64,000 nucleotides of DNA from Sapria himalayana (Eukaryota; Streptophyta; Magnoliopsida; Malpighiales; Rafflesiaceae), in assembly GCA_029783825.1 (NCBI GenBank), contig JAREIK010002250.1:104742-168741 (forward strand). Reading direction: 5' to 3'. The translations under genes were made by a program, and so were the position numbers. Positions 1 to 14,036 of the stretch are shown here, one piece after another. The notes beneath the pieces are model-generated. The model saw nothing but the letters and a program-made list of their open reading frames with translations, made no database searches and was not told the DNA's origin. How positions within the stretch are numbered: position 1 is the first letter of the stretch; every line of letters starts with the position of its first letter.

Positions 1-254
1 ACATCAAAACCTAATCAAAGAGTAATATAAGCGAGGTTTCTTATTGATTTAAGGTATGTTTTCTATCCTTATTCTTCATCGATTATCTTTATGCAAGAGT
101 GTGCATTTGGATTCTGTTATTTTTTATTCCGAAATTCTTCTTCATTAATCACCATGGTACGCTTGGATTGCTTATATAAACTTATTCATATACATACTTC
201 ATGCATTTGTGATATAATGCATTCTCATTGTGTACATGTTGATGGTGCACAATA
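1..254. other. non-coding DNA, possibly CACTA-derived
   Basis: No gene is visible. The stretch around 98-160 (a GATTCTGTTATT motif, then CGAAATTCTTCTTC) resembles 35275-35330, which lies upstream of a TNP2 transposase relic. The window may therefore open inside CACTA-derived DNA. The similarity is short and was judged by eye. Confidence 0.35.
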
Positions 255-498
255 GGTATGCCGACTTGATATCTACATCAGTATACATAACTATATATAT
301 AAACAATATACATAAACAACATACATAAACATAAGTGTATTTTATATATGTGTATTTACACATAACTATGCATCAATATTAATGTGTGATATAATTCAAA
401 TTTCTTATATAAGTGTTTTACAATATCTATAACTATAAAAACAATATACATAAACATAATTATATATAAATATAACAACGTATATTTAATATACATAC

Positions 499-542
<44 letters not shown>

Positions 543-913
543 TTAACATTATGTATATCAACATATTACTATATATAAATGTATTTATCTACATTAATAT
601 ACATAACTATATATAAACAATAACCATAAAGAGTATACATGGGTGGTATTTGGTATGCTGACTTGATATCTACATATATATACATAACTATATATAAATA
701 GTATACATAAACAACATACATAAACATAAGTGTATTTTATATAAGTGTATTTAAACATAACTAAACATCAATATGCATGTGTGATATAATTCGAATTTCT
801 TATATAAGTGTATTTTACTATAATTATAACTATAAAAATAGTATACATAAACATAACTATATATAAATATAACAATATATATTTATTATAAATACACACA
901 CACACACACACAC

Positions 914-964
<51 letters not shown>

Positions 965-1020
965 ACAATATGTATTCAACATATTACTATATATAAATGT
1001 ATTTATCTACATCAATACCT
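255..1020. repeat. 397-bp tandem duplication with AT/CA microsatellites
   Basis: The block starting GGTATGCCGACTTGATATCTAC at 255 recurs as GGTATGCTGACTTGATATCTAC at 652, an offset of 397 bp. The copies stay alignable through the CATACATACATA/(TA)n microsatellites (about 496-534 and 897-960) and through the shared downstream stretch ending TATTTATCTACAT. The second copy has gained a (CA)n run at about 893-915. Reading frames here are AT-rich artefacts. Confidence 0.85.
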
Positions 1021-3109
1021 ATACATAGCCATATGTCTTTATATATATAATTACATGAAAAACAATATACAACTACATCTACAACATGTATAACAACATG
1101 CTTCAGAAACTTAATATCCATTCATATCATTCATCTCATTCATACATATTTTTTTTGGATATTGTATAAATCTTTATCATTTTTCCATATATTTTAGGAA
1201 CTTAAATTATATCTTTTCAACCTTAAATGTATTTTTATTATATTTTTATATGTTTGTATAATCATTATGATTTAATATGTTTAGATTTTGTATTTTTGTT
1301 TCACATAATATCATTTAACTAAAATTGATTTCTAATAAAATGTTCATTTGTTTAAAATACATGTTGTAAATTTCAAAATAAATAACAATATGTTTGTGTA
1401 ATAAATATAATAAAATATTTTTAAAATATATACGTGATGTAGTTTCAATTTACAAAGATAAACCTGTAAAATTAAAATTTATCTAAAAAATAAAATTTTC
1501 GCCTCAAAATATGCAATATGTTATGTTTATTATAAATAAACAATGTTTGAAATGTATTTATTAATTACAAAAAAAAAACATTGTAATGTATTAAATTTTA
1601 AAAAGAATTTAAAAATAATTATTAAAAAAAACAAATTCATATATTGATATGGTCATTTATATATTTTGAATAAAATTAAAAAATAATTACTTGTAGAAAA
1701 ATTTACTCATGTATTTATATGGTAATTTGTTTTGTTTGAACATAGTTAAAGAAATAATTGATTTTTTACCAAATATTAAAGGCATGTATCTATATGCACT
1801 ACATTATATTTATTTGAATTTTAAAGTTTCTAAAAATTTATTAAAAACTATAAATAATAGGTAGTAATTTATCATAGACATTAATATTTTAATAAAAAAA
1901 TTTATATAGAAAAACAAAAACAATATTATCTATTTATGAACTATATTTTCATTTTTAACATAAATGTAAAAACAAAATAATTTACAAATATGCCAACTTC
2001 ATTTATTTATATGAGTATAATGATAGTTATTTTAATATAAATAATAAAAAAATAACTATGAATAAAATAGATGCTCATATATATAATTCATAATTTCATT
2101 CTATGCATTAATATGTTTCACACACACACATGCACACACACACACACACAAATATTTGTTTTAATTATAAATAATTTATAATAATTTATATAATAATTTA
2201 TTTTAATTAAATTTTAAAAATCAAAAAATTTTAAATACATTCACACACACACACACACACTCATATATATATATATAATAGATTCATGTGTAACTTTAAA
2301 TATACATTACCTATATATGTATATGTGTATGTTTGTGTGGGTGTACAATAGTATATGCATGCATACAAATATATACACACTACTTTGAAAATGTAGATAC
2401 ATGTGTGAATATATACAAAAGTACAAAAATGTGTATGATGATATATATTGTATAGTAATGTATATGGATGTATAAATGTGTGTGTGTGTCTAGGGCAGTG
2501 TTTATGCACATATTTATTTATGCATATATATGTAAATATCAATATTAATTTTCAGAAGAAAAATACTTGAGCACATAAATATTAAAATGGTCCACAAATT
2601 TGTGAGGGCATGAGCAAAAAGTGTCATTTCTTATCTAATATCTATCTAATATTATAATTTGTTGATAGTTCTACTATAACACTTTGCCTCAAAATTTGAT
2701 CAGAGTTCTACATGCAATGATAAGGTTCATTCAATACTACATACCATGGAGTTACATTTTCATTCAATATTATAATTTGTTCAAATAAAAAAATATGTTT
2801 AATATCTTTTTTAACAACTATTCTATCTTCTTTTCCTTGTCTTGATAAGCTATTTTCAATGTTGATTATATGTACATTTCTTATCTAATATCTCTAGTTC
2901 AAACTATTGTAATAGTAAAATCCATAAAATCAATCTAGGCTTGACATCTTTCTTTTCTATGAGATATTTGATTATAGAATATTTAGTATATACTATGCTT
3001 TGGTTCCCAATAAATATGATATTAATTTTCCAAAAGAAAAGATTGTTTAAACAAGTTCTTTCTCTATAGTGGTGTAATTCAATTGAGCATTTGAGAGTGT
3101 GTTGTTATC
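1021..3109. other. AT-rich intergenic DNA with CA microsatellites
   Basis: About 2 kb of very AT-rich sequence without a credible coding frame. Short CA runs occur at about 2119-2150 and 2242-2260. I see no transposon end or RNA gene. Confidence 0.6.
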
Positions 3110-3641
3110 ATACTATATGATAACTATTTATAAATATTTGTATAACTATATAAAACTCTTCATAATTTATATTTAACTATATTTGTAAGTATGTAAACTA
3201 TTTTTATAACTATATTAATAACTATATATAACTATTTTTTTAACTATATAATATTTTATAAATATATGTGTAATTCTATATAACTATATTTTTAACAAAA
3301 TATATCATATGTATAATAAAATATAACTATATATAATTGTATTTTAATAAATGTATAACTATAAAAATGTTATATATAACTATATCTTTAACTACATACA
3401 TATTTATAACTATATGTGTATAACTATATATAAATATTTGTATAACTAAGTAATACTTTATATAAATAAATATAACTATATTTGTATCTATGTATACATA
3501 TATCTATTCATATAATTAAATCTATATATTTATTTATAACTTTGTATATATTTATATATAACTACTTATAACTACTTGTATGAATATATCTATATATAAT
3601 TATATGTTTAATATAAATCTAATTTTAATTATATATACTAT
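3110..3641 (+). repeat. 550-bp AT-rich satellite, left part of block
   Basis: The sequence is made of TAACTATATNTATAACTATA-type words belonging to the same satellite as 4560-6990. The array continues on the other side of the ARF1 retrocopy, so the retrocopy has split it. Confidence 0.7.
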
Positions 3642-4559
<918 letters not shown>

Positions 4560-6990
4560 ATAATTATACATAATTTTCTTTGACTATATGTATAACTATA
4601 AAATATTACACATAACTATAATTAAAAATATAATTAACAACATATATTTAATATACATTTTTATATATTAGTATATAAAAATGTATTTTACCATTTATAT
4701 ACCTATAGATAACTATATGTATACATATATAAAATTATATAATTAAATATATATACCTACATGTATAAATATAAGTATAACTATATGTGTAACTATATGT
4801 ATAACTACATGAAATTATAAAATAACACACAACATTAAGTTTAACTATATGTGTATAACTATATATAAATATATCTATAAATATATATAAATATATGTAT
4901 TACTGTATATCACTTTATATCATAAAATATAACTATATTTGTACCTATGTATACATATATGTAAATTTATATATTTATTTATAACTTTATATATTTATTT
5001 ATAACTATTTGTATGAATATATCTATATATAACTATATGTTTAGCTATATAAAAATATTTATAGCTATATATACTATATGTATAATAACATATAACTATA
5101 AATAATTATATCTTATTATATGTATAACTATAAAAGCTTTATACATAACTATAATTAAATATATAATTTATAACTTATGTTTAATATACATTTCTATATA
5201 TTAGTATATAAAAATTTATTTTACTATATCTATACCTATACATAACTATATGTATAAATATATAAAATTATATGAAAAAATATATATACCTACATGTATA
5301 AATCTTAGTATAACAATATGTGTAACAATATGTATAACCACATGTAACTATATTTATAATTACATGTATAACAATATACGACATTATGTTTAACTATATG
5401 TGTATAACTATATATAAATATTTGGATAACTATATAATACTCTATATAATTAAATATAACTATATTTGTAAATATGTATACATATATAAAATTATTTAAA
5501 AAAATATATATACTACATGTATAAATATATGTCTAACTAATGTGTAACTATATGTATAACCACATGTAACAAAATTTATAATTACATGTATAATAATATA
5601 TAACATTATGTTTAAATATATGTGTATAATTATATATAAATATTTGTATAACTATATATAAATATTTGTATAATTATATAAAACTCTATATAATTAAATA
5701 TAACTATATTTGTAACAATGTATACATATATGTAAATCTATATATTTATTTATAACTTTATTTATTTATGTATAACTATTTGTATGAATATATTTTTATA
5801 TAACTATATGTTTAACTATATAAAAATATGTATGGCTATATATATTATATCTATAATAACATATAACTATAAATAATTGTATCTTATTATATGTATAACT
5901 ATAAAAGCTTTATACATAACTATATTTAAATATATAATTTACAACTTATATTTAATATATATTTGTATATATTACTATATCTATACCTCTACATAACTAT
6001 ATATATAAATTTATAAAATTTTATGAATAAATATATATACCTACATGTATAAATATAAGTATAACTATATGTGTTACTATATTTATAACCACATGTAACT
6101 ATATTTATAACCAAATGTAACTATATTTATAGTTACATGTATAACAAAATACAACATTATGTTTAATTATATGTGTATATATAAATATTTGTAAAACTAA
6201 ATAAAACTTTATATAATTAAATATAACTATATTTTTAACTATTTATACATATATGCATACATATATGTAAATCTATATATTTGTTTATAACTTTGTATAT
6301 TTTATGTATAACTAATTATAACTACTCGAATGAATATATATATATATATATATATCTAAATGTTTAACGATATATACTTTTTTATAACTATATATATTAT
6401 ATGTATAATAACATATAACTATAAATAATTATATCTTACTATATGTATAAAAATAAAAACTTTATACATACCTATATTTTAATATTAATTAACAACATAT
6501 ATTCAATATATATTTTTATATATTAGTATAAAAAATGTATTTTAGTATATCCATACCTATACATAACTATATGTATAAATATATGAAATTATATGAAAAA
6601 ATATATATTCATACATGTATAAATATAAGTTTAACTATACAATTAACTATTTGTATAAGCACATGTAACTATTTTTATATTTATATGTATAAAAACATAC
6701 CACATAATATTTAACTATATGTGTATATCTATATATAAATATTTGTATAACTATAAAAACTCTATATAAATAAATATAACTTTATTTTTTATTATGTATA
6801 CATATATGTATACATATATGTAGATCTATATAATTGTTTAAAATTTTGTATACATTTATGTATATCTACTTATAACTACATGTATGCATATATCTATATA
6901 TAACTATATGTTTACTATATGTAACTATTTATAACTACAATTACTATATGTATACTAACATTTAATTATATATGGTATAATACAAATTTG
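4560..6990 (+). repeat. AT-rich satellite, unit about 530-570 bp
   Basis: An anchor word, ACCTACATGTATAAAT or a close variant, recurs near 4756, 5289, 5512, 6040 and 6611. Spacings are about 533, 223, 528 and 571 bp, so the unit is roughly 550 bp with one partial (223-bp) internal duplication. A second anchor (ATCTTATTATATGTATAACTA) at about 5111, 5881 and 6433 agrees. Inside each unit are short sub-repeats of the type AACTATATGTATAACTATAT. The same satellite recurs in inverted orientation at 45.2-48.2 kb. Confidence 0.85.
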
Positions 6991-7096
6991 TTGCACTACC
7001 TTTAAATTAAATGACAAAAGATATAATATCAACAATATGTAAGCACATAGCATAAGAGTGTCTGTTGGTCAGGCTCATATATGGTATAATACAAAT
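6968..7096. repeat. 109-bp offset direct repeat at satellite border
   Basis: ATATATGGTATAATACAAAT occurs at 6968-6987 and again at 7077-7096, just where the satellite ends. The word AGGCTCATATATG is also doubled (about 7071 and 7137). This marks the transition into the CACTA-associated region. Confidence 0.6.
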
Positions 7097-7235
7097 AAGG
7101 GGTGTACTCTTACCTATTCACAGCCCTTGTGCCTCAGGCTCATATATGAACTTATGTATGAAAAAAGATGTAATATTTGATAGGTTTGTACAAAATAATT
7201 TTTTTTTTTATTTTATATAACTCCTCATTCTAATA

Positions 7236-7590
7236 GTATATTCTTTGTGTGTCTCTCTCTCCCTCTAATTCTTTCTGTGTCACTCTCTTCCTCTTTTTCT
7301 TTCTGTGTCACTCTCTCTCACTCTTATTATTTTATTTCTCACTCTCCTTTCTTGCTTGTTCTCTCTCTCTCTCTCCCTCTCTCTCTCCCTCTCTCTCCCT
7401 TTTGCCATTTCTCTCCCCCTCTCCCCCTTTCTCTCTCTCTCTCTCTCTCTATCTCTTTATCTCTCTATCTCTCTATCTATCTATCTATCTCTTTCTCTCT
7501 CTCTCTCTCTCTCCCCATCTTTCCATTTCTCTACCCCTCTCTCTCTTTCCCCACCTTCTCTCTCTCTCTCTCTCCCCCTTTCCCACTTCA
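7236..7590. repeat. CT-rich polypyrimidine microsatellite
   Basis: About 350 bases almost entirely of C and T on the plus strand, mainly (CT)n with some (CTAT)n. All three forward frames stay open and would encode Ser/Leu/Phe-rich peptides, which is a composition artefact. It lies upstream of the TNP2 relic at 7875. The corresponding upstream region of the second TNP2 copy (35.9-36.0 kb) is only mildly pyrimidine-rich. Confidence 0.85.
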
Positions 7591-7874
7591 AACTTTAAAT
7601 GTCATTCTTTTTTGCTCTCATTTCTTGTGGATTATCTTATGTTGCTCCCTTTATCTAGTATTACCATGATGTCTATTAATCTTTATCATGCTAATAATCA
7701 TTTTATCTATTCATGTAGATTCTGCAAACACATTGCCTCTATATTCATAATATTTAATTTTTAAATATTAATCTGTATGTAATTTTATTTAATTATTAGT
7801 ATATTTTGAAGTAATAAAATGTTTAATTCTAAATAATGATTAAGCATTATTTTTTGTGAATAAAACAGGAGAAA

Positions 7875-10800
7875 ATGAGTTCAAATATTGAGTGGATGTA
7901 CAAAGTCTATGAATGAAATTTTAAATAAATATTTTTTGAGTGGGCTTGAAACTTTTATCAATTTTGCATGTAGTCAATTGAGATGGATGGATGGTTGGAG
8001 AAAAAATTAAGTGTCCATGTAATCATCAAAAGTGTCAGGATATCCCTTTTTATGATGCAAACACTATAAGATACTATTTGGCTAAATATGGCTTTGTGCC
8101 AATTTATTTTGTTTGGATTTATCATGGGTAAAGTACAATGGCTCTGAACATTGACCAAAATGAGAGTACTAAATCCTTTGCTTGTGGTGAAGAATCATCA
8201 AACACATACCATAGAATGATAACGGAAGTTACTCGTGCTGACTTCAATATGGATTATATGGATGAACCACCTAATCCTGGAGCTCAGAAATTTTATGAAA
8301 TGCTTAAAGCTACAGATAAAGAGTTGTTGCTTGGTTGTAAAACACATTTGTAATTGTCACTTGGGGCTCGACTTATGAGCATTAAGTCAAAAAATCATAT
8401 GTCTGAAAAATTATTTGATCAGGTGACATAACTAATGAAGGATATTGTTTCGGATAATAATTTGATCACTAACAACTTTTACAATACTAAGTAGTTCCTA
8501 CGAGGAATGGTTCTACCAATGGAAAAAAATTCATTATTATTTTAATGGATGTACGTTATATTAGGGTGGTGATTGTGATTTAATTAGTTGTAAGTTTGTT
8601 GATCATCCTCGATTTAAGAAGGCATCTCGTGTTGTAGATACATGACAAAAATTAAAAGTTGCATTTAAGAAGATGTCTTATTTTCTTTTAATTCTTCGAT
8701 TACAGAGACTATATGGATCAAATGCTATAGCAAATGATATGAGGTGGCATTCTGAGCATGAGGTGGAAGAAGAGGTAATGAGTCATCCATCAGATTTACT
8801 TGCTTGGAAGCATTTTAATCATAGACATCAAGATTTTGGAGCTGAAAGTTGAAATGTCAGATTGGGTCTCTACAGTGATGGATTTCAACCATTTGTGCAA
8901 ACTAGACAATATTATTTAACATGGCCTGTGATAATGACACTTTATAACTTGCTTCCGTGGCTGTGTATGAAGAAGCAATATATGTTTTTGTCAAAATTGG
9001 TTCTAGGGCCAGAAAATCCAAAAGACATGCTAAATATTTTCTTACTATCTCTTATTGTAAATTTAAATCATTTGTGGGATATTGGTGTGAATACATATGA
9101 TATCTCAAAGAAGCAAATTTCATTATGCGGGCGGCCCTTATGTGGACGGTAAGTGATTTTTTTGCATATTCAATGTTGTATGGTTGGAGTACTACAAAAT
9201 GATTCGCATGCCCATATTGCATGATAAATTCTGATGCATTTACAATCAAATTTAGTGGTAAACAATCATGGTTTAATAACCATCATAAGTTTCTGCCTAC
9301 GAATCATCCATTTCAAAGAAATAGAACTGTATTTCAAAAAAATAAAATTGTGATTACAGTTGCACCAGCAGTTCATTTAGGAGATGATATTATGACAAAG
9401 ATTTAGAGTTTGTGTTTGAAGAAGGTAATTAAAAAGGATGCTACTGGAAGTAATGGACCAATAGGAACAATATTTGCCTAGAAGAAACATAGTATATTTT
9501 GGGACTTGCCCTATTGGAATTCCAATTTTATTCATCATAACTTAGACGTAATGCATATTAAAAAAATTATGTTTAACAATATTTTCAACACTGTCCTTAA
9601 TGTAGATGAAAAAACAAAAGACACTTTAAAATCAAGACAAGAGCTGAATGATTAATGTTGATATCCTGAATTGAAACTAAATGAGGCAACAAGAAAATTT
9701 CCTAAAGCTTGCTACACACTTGATAAGAAGGCAAGACAAATGTTGTGTGAATGGGTTAAAATTTTGAAATTTATTGATGTATATGTGTCAAATATGGGTA
9801 GATGCATTGATGTGAAAAATCTTAATATATTTGGAATAAAAAGTCATGACTCTCATGTATTTATGCAGAGATTAATACCAATTGCATTCAATGAATTACT
9901 TCCCCTAAGTCTTTGGAAGGTCCTTACAAAACTTTGTTTTTCAAACAGCTAACTACAACCACAATCAAAATAGATGACATGGTGAGGCTGGAGAACGACA
10001 TTCCACTTATTATTTGTAAGTTTGAATGGATATTCTCATCGAGATTTTTTGACTCGATGAAGCATTTGCCAGTCCATTTGGCATATAAAGCAAGGATAGC
10101 AAGGCCATTGCAATACAGGTGGATATATTCTTTTTAGAGGTAAATATATATAATTTGCTATGTTTTATTATTTCATACATAAAGTAATATTGTAAATTAA
10201 TATAATTGAAATTTAACATTGTGATTGTAGGTATCTTTGTAAGTTGAAATTGAATGTTAGAAACAATGCAAAAGTTGAGGGTTCAATTTGCAATGCATAT
10301 TTAGTAGAAGAAGAATCATCATTTTGTTCTTATTATTTTGAGTATCATGTAAATACAAAGAAAAGAAATATGCCTCATAATGGTAAAGGTCATGTGATGC
10401 TAGAAGATGATTCTGTGGACAAACTATCTATCTTCAAGCACCCTGGAAGAGCATTTGGAAGAGGATTGAAAAGATGTATGATAGATAAAGAGTACAAAGC
10501 AACCTGGAGCTATGTTTTACTTTATTATGAGGAGGTTGCACCATATATTGAGTATGTATACCTAAAATGGTGGTAGGTTTAATCATAATTTAATTTTATA
10601 TTTAATAGGAATTATTAAAAATTGATATATATTTTTCTATCTCTTTTTATATTTGTGCAGTATTTATATTGAGCAGTTAAAATATAGGCAACCAGTAATT
10701 TCAAGTAATGATTTCGATTATATTCTAGAAAAACTAAATTTGTGAATTGGTTCAAAAATTATGTGAGAATTAATAAGTTTAAAATTTTTGAATTATTTAA

Positions 10801-11560
10801 TTTATTAGTATCTTTTATTTGTTAATATCATTTTTTTAATTTATGTCGCATGCAATTGATCCTTCAAATGGAGATTAAAATATTTTCATTTAGAATCAAA
10901 GTAAAGGCCCATTTAGATATGTGACAACCTATCCTGGGCATTTTATTAATGGATATAAATTTCATATAATTGGGCATGGTTCTTCTAAAACAAAGTAAAG
11001 TCTCATGTTATAGTACAAATGAGATTGATTATTATGGTCAACTCAAAGAAGTTATTGAGTTTGAGTATCATAGACTCAAAAATAATAGGATTGTAATATT
11101 AAAGTGCGTATGATTTGATCATACATGAAATATGGGCACAAAGATTCATTCAGATTATAAGCTAGTGGATGTTAAGCATAAACTTATATATAATTGATAT
11201 GAGCCATTTATTATGGTAGTTCAAGCCGCTCAAATATATTATTATACATATCCGGGTTTATCTCGTGATAATAGTGATTGATGGGAAATTTGCAAAATCA
11301 AAGCTCGATCAAATTTTGAAGTACCAAAATCTCAACAAAAAAGTGCAGACTTAGATATTGCACTGGAATTCCATAAAGATAACCTAAATAATATTGAGCC
11401 TATGCATGTAGATGAATATCAAGAAAATTTATGTGATTCAAATGGTGGCCTAATAGAAATTGAAGATGATCAATTTCTATCTAAAGATGAGTTCGAACTT
11501 CTATCGGAATCAGACAAAATATGTAAAATTCATTGAAGGATGACAGTGATGATGATAATT
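7875..11560 (+). pseudogene. CACTA TNP2-type transposase pseudogene, copy 1
   Basis: TNP2 is the catalytic transposase of plant CACTA elements, acting in the nucleus on element ends. The relic starts at ATG 7875 (MSSNIEWMYKVYE). Across several frames one can follow a zinc-ribbon-like N-terminal segment (KIKCPC at about 8000), ADFNMDYMDEPPNPGAQKFYEMLKAT (8250-8320), PVIMTLYNLLPWLCMKKQY (about 8925), DLPYWNSNFIHHNLDVMHI (about 9505), KACYTLDKKARQ and MGRCIDVKNLNIFGIKSHD (9700-9860), a DUF4218-like segment (YLCKLKLNVRNNAKVEGSI, about 10230) and a DUF4216-like segment (IDYYGQLKEVIEFEYHRL, about 11020). There are many stops and frameshifts, and it is certainly dead. Introns probably interrupt it (near 10140 and 10575). 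Confidence 0.9.
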
Positions 11561-11702
11561 AAATTGTTATAATTTTATTATAATATTAAACTATCAAAGA
11601 CTTTCTATATTTTTTTGAAATGTATCAGTGTGTTTTATTCTAAAATATATGCTTGTTCATCGTATCTCTATTATTTGTTTTATGTTTTATTTTGTCCAGT
11701 AG

Positions 11703-13231
11703 ATGGCACCCAAAGGACATGGCCATGCTGGAGGTGGACATGGAATGAGAAATGAACTAAATTCATCTATTATGTTACATCATGTTGCAAAATCAGTACC
11801 ATCCCATACCCACCATATCCAGACTTCAACATCATAATCACCATCTTCATTTCTACCACCAACACCATCATTGAGACCTATACTATCACCTTTATCAGAT
11901 ATAAGTCCACCAACCATTATGCTTCCTTCACACACTTTTGATCTATCTCTATCTTCTACACTACATTTTACGCCGATAGTTCCCCCATTTACAAAACAAA
12001 TGATATCATTAAATGCTGTGCCTTTCTTTGCAGTCAATGCAAAGTTAGTAATTGAGATTGTGGATGGGAGGTAAAAGAATATGTAAATATGACTTGAAAA
12101 AAAAATTTTGATGTTACTGTCAGTGGTTTTTTTATACAATGTTATGATTTGCTTGTATTTAATGTTATTTATTTATTTGTACAATTTTATTTCATTTCAC
12201 AAGTGTCCGACTATAATTACAAAGTATTTCAAGAAAATGGATGATACTAAAGCATTCTCCTAGAAGAAAGTTTTTGAATCGACAAAAGAGTCTTATTTTA
12301 ATGAATTTTAGGTAAACATAACAAGACAAAAGTATTGAAAAATAATTATCTAATTACTTAACTATTATGTTGGTTATTATTCAAGTAGTAAATAATTATG
12401 TTCTTATTGTTAATATAATTTTTTTGTGATTTTTTTATATATAAAATAATTGCACATAGGCACCCAAATTTGATGGAATGATAAAGTTATTATGAGAGAT
12501 CAAAGCTACCGAATAGTTTTATGATTCTGTCCATAAATTGAAGAATATGAAAGAAAGACTTATTTTTATATCTGAGGATGACTAGCCGGAGTAGCTTAAG
12601 TTTTGGGAGGAGACAGAAGTGAAGAAAAAATCAGATAGAACCAGCAAAACATCGATGAAGTGAGGTAGTTGGACTAAGTTCAATGAATCTGTCGTCACAC
12701 TGGATGGTCAAAGTTGAGCATTGAGCACGCTTGAGATTTCGTACAATTTTAAAATTTTTAACATTTATATATTTAGTGGTTGTCCTAATAGTCTAATAAA
12801 TCAAATCTATGCATGGTTTTATTAATTTTGTTAATTTTTTTCATCATTTGATTTTTTATGACTTAATAAAAACATATTCTAGGCTGGAGAATTGGGTCGA
12901 GATTCCAATTTTTATGAGATTTTTAGGAAGATACACATGAAGAAAGTGGATGACCAGTTTGTTGACAATAAGTCTCAGATGATTACTATAAGAATTTGTT
13001 ATATTAATAAAAGTTTATAATACTATAGTACATTTTTAAAATTGTTTGGAATGCAAAATATTTATTTTATTTTATGTATATCTCGAATATTAATTTTATT
13101 TATTTTATTTGACAAACTAATCGAAGAACGTGTGATAGCTGCTCATCAATAAGTTGAGGGTTACATGGATCTTCAATCAATTGACTATGATCCTATTTAT
13201 TTGGAGACCATAGGAGGTCGTAAGAAGTAGT
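11703..13231 (+). pseudogene. CACTA second ORF (transposase_24-like) pseudogene, 5' part
   Basis: Plant CACTA elements carry a second gene next to TNP2. The candidate ATG at 11703 gives MAPKGHGHAGGGHG followed by a Ser/Pro-rich stretch (11840-11960). Later segments in several frames read FDGMIKLL (about 12470), GRDSNFYEIFRKIHMKK (12898-12950), VDDQFVDNKSQ and EERVIAAHQ (about 13122) and GGRKK at the hAT insertion point. The pattern matches the C-terminal part of the plant transposase_24 family, in which a KxxDGxFVDE-like block is followed by a short tail. Stops are frequent. The reading is interrupted at 13239 by the hAT insertion and resumes at 17053. Confidence 0.65.
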
Positions 13232-13239
13232 GAGTGTAC
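13232..13239. repeat. left 8-bp target-site duplication of the hAT
   Basis: GAGTGTAC immediately precedes the left terminal repeat of the hAT element. The identical octamer follows the right terminal repeat at 17045-17052. Eight-base duplications are characteristic of hAT insertion. Confidence 0.95.
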
Positions 13240-13249
13240 TAGAGGTGTC

Positions 13250-13560
13250 AAACGGGCCGGCCCAGCATGGCACGGCCCGTTTTTCACGAGCACGGTAGTG
13301 CTACCGTGCCGTGCCGGGCACGGCACGGTTCCTGTACCGTGCCGTGCCCGACACGGCACGGTGAGTTATAGGCTGGCACGGCACTGCCCGTAGGCACGGC
13401 AAGGCCGTGCCGTGCCGTGCCCGGCTCGCTCGGGCACGCCTTGCCAATACTGGCCAGGCCAGGCGGCACGGCAGGGCAGGCGGGGCGGGAGCCGCAACTC
13501 GGGACCGGGTCAACCGGGGTCCGGGTCCCGGGAGGCCAGCACGAGCACGGCTGCACCGGC
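13250..13560. repeat. GC-rich subterminal palindromes of the hAT, left end
   Basis: The region is packed with GGCACGGCACGG-type direct and inverted repeats. The clearest is a perfect palindrome at 13303-13329, arms of 13 bases (13303-13315 and 13317-13329) around a single G. Such subterminal repeats are the usual binding sites for hAT transposases. Reading frames across this island (Ala/Arg/Pro-rich on both strands) are composition artefacts. Confidence 0.85.
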
Positions 13561-14036
13561 TGAAAATGCCAAAATGGCAGATTAGAAAAGTTTTTTTTTT
13601 ATTGTAAATTTTTTTATTAAGTTACTATATAGACTTTAGAGTATTAGTAATAATTAAAAAATATAATTTTTTGTAAATATTATAACATTTAAAATTAAAT
13701 AAAACAAACAAAAATTTGAAAAAAAATTTTTTTTTTTTCAATTAAGTTTAGCTTTTTTTATTATTATAATTTATTAATTATATATTCAAATTTAAAGTTA
13801 TTAAATTTTAAAATAAAATTTAAATCGTAAAATAATAAATAAATACATTAAGTTAGTAAAAATTATAATTAAAAAAAAATTAAATTACACAAATGAAAAA
13901 TTACCATTCATGCTTTTGAAACCAATAGTCCGAACAAAACAAGTATAAGTTTCAACACAACGTATAGTACAAAGTACAAACAAAGCGTATAAATAAAATA
14001 AATAAAAAAACATCGAAAAAAAAGAGCAAATGAGCA

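Noticed and set aside
1795..1810. CACTACATTATATT as the left CACTA terminus
   Set aside because: Only the first seven bases match a CACTA end, and no TTTAGCTAGGG-type subterminal repeats follow.
7247..7764. Ser/Leu/Phe-rich frames of 97-171 codons
   Set aside because: All three frames are open across a CT microsatellite; no start context or homologous frame in the second copy.
11780..12139. 119-codon minus-strand frame
   Set aside because: Antisense to the Ser/Pro-rich part of the CACTA second ORF; no domain.
13177..13607. Arg/Pro/Ala-rich frames on both strands
   Set aside because: Caused by GGCACGG repeats in the hAT end, absent from the homologous coding region.
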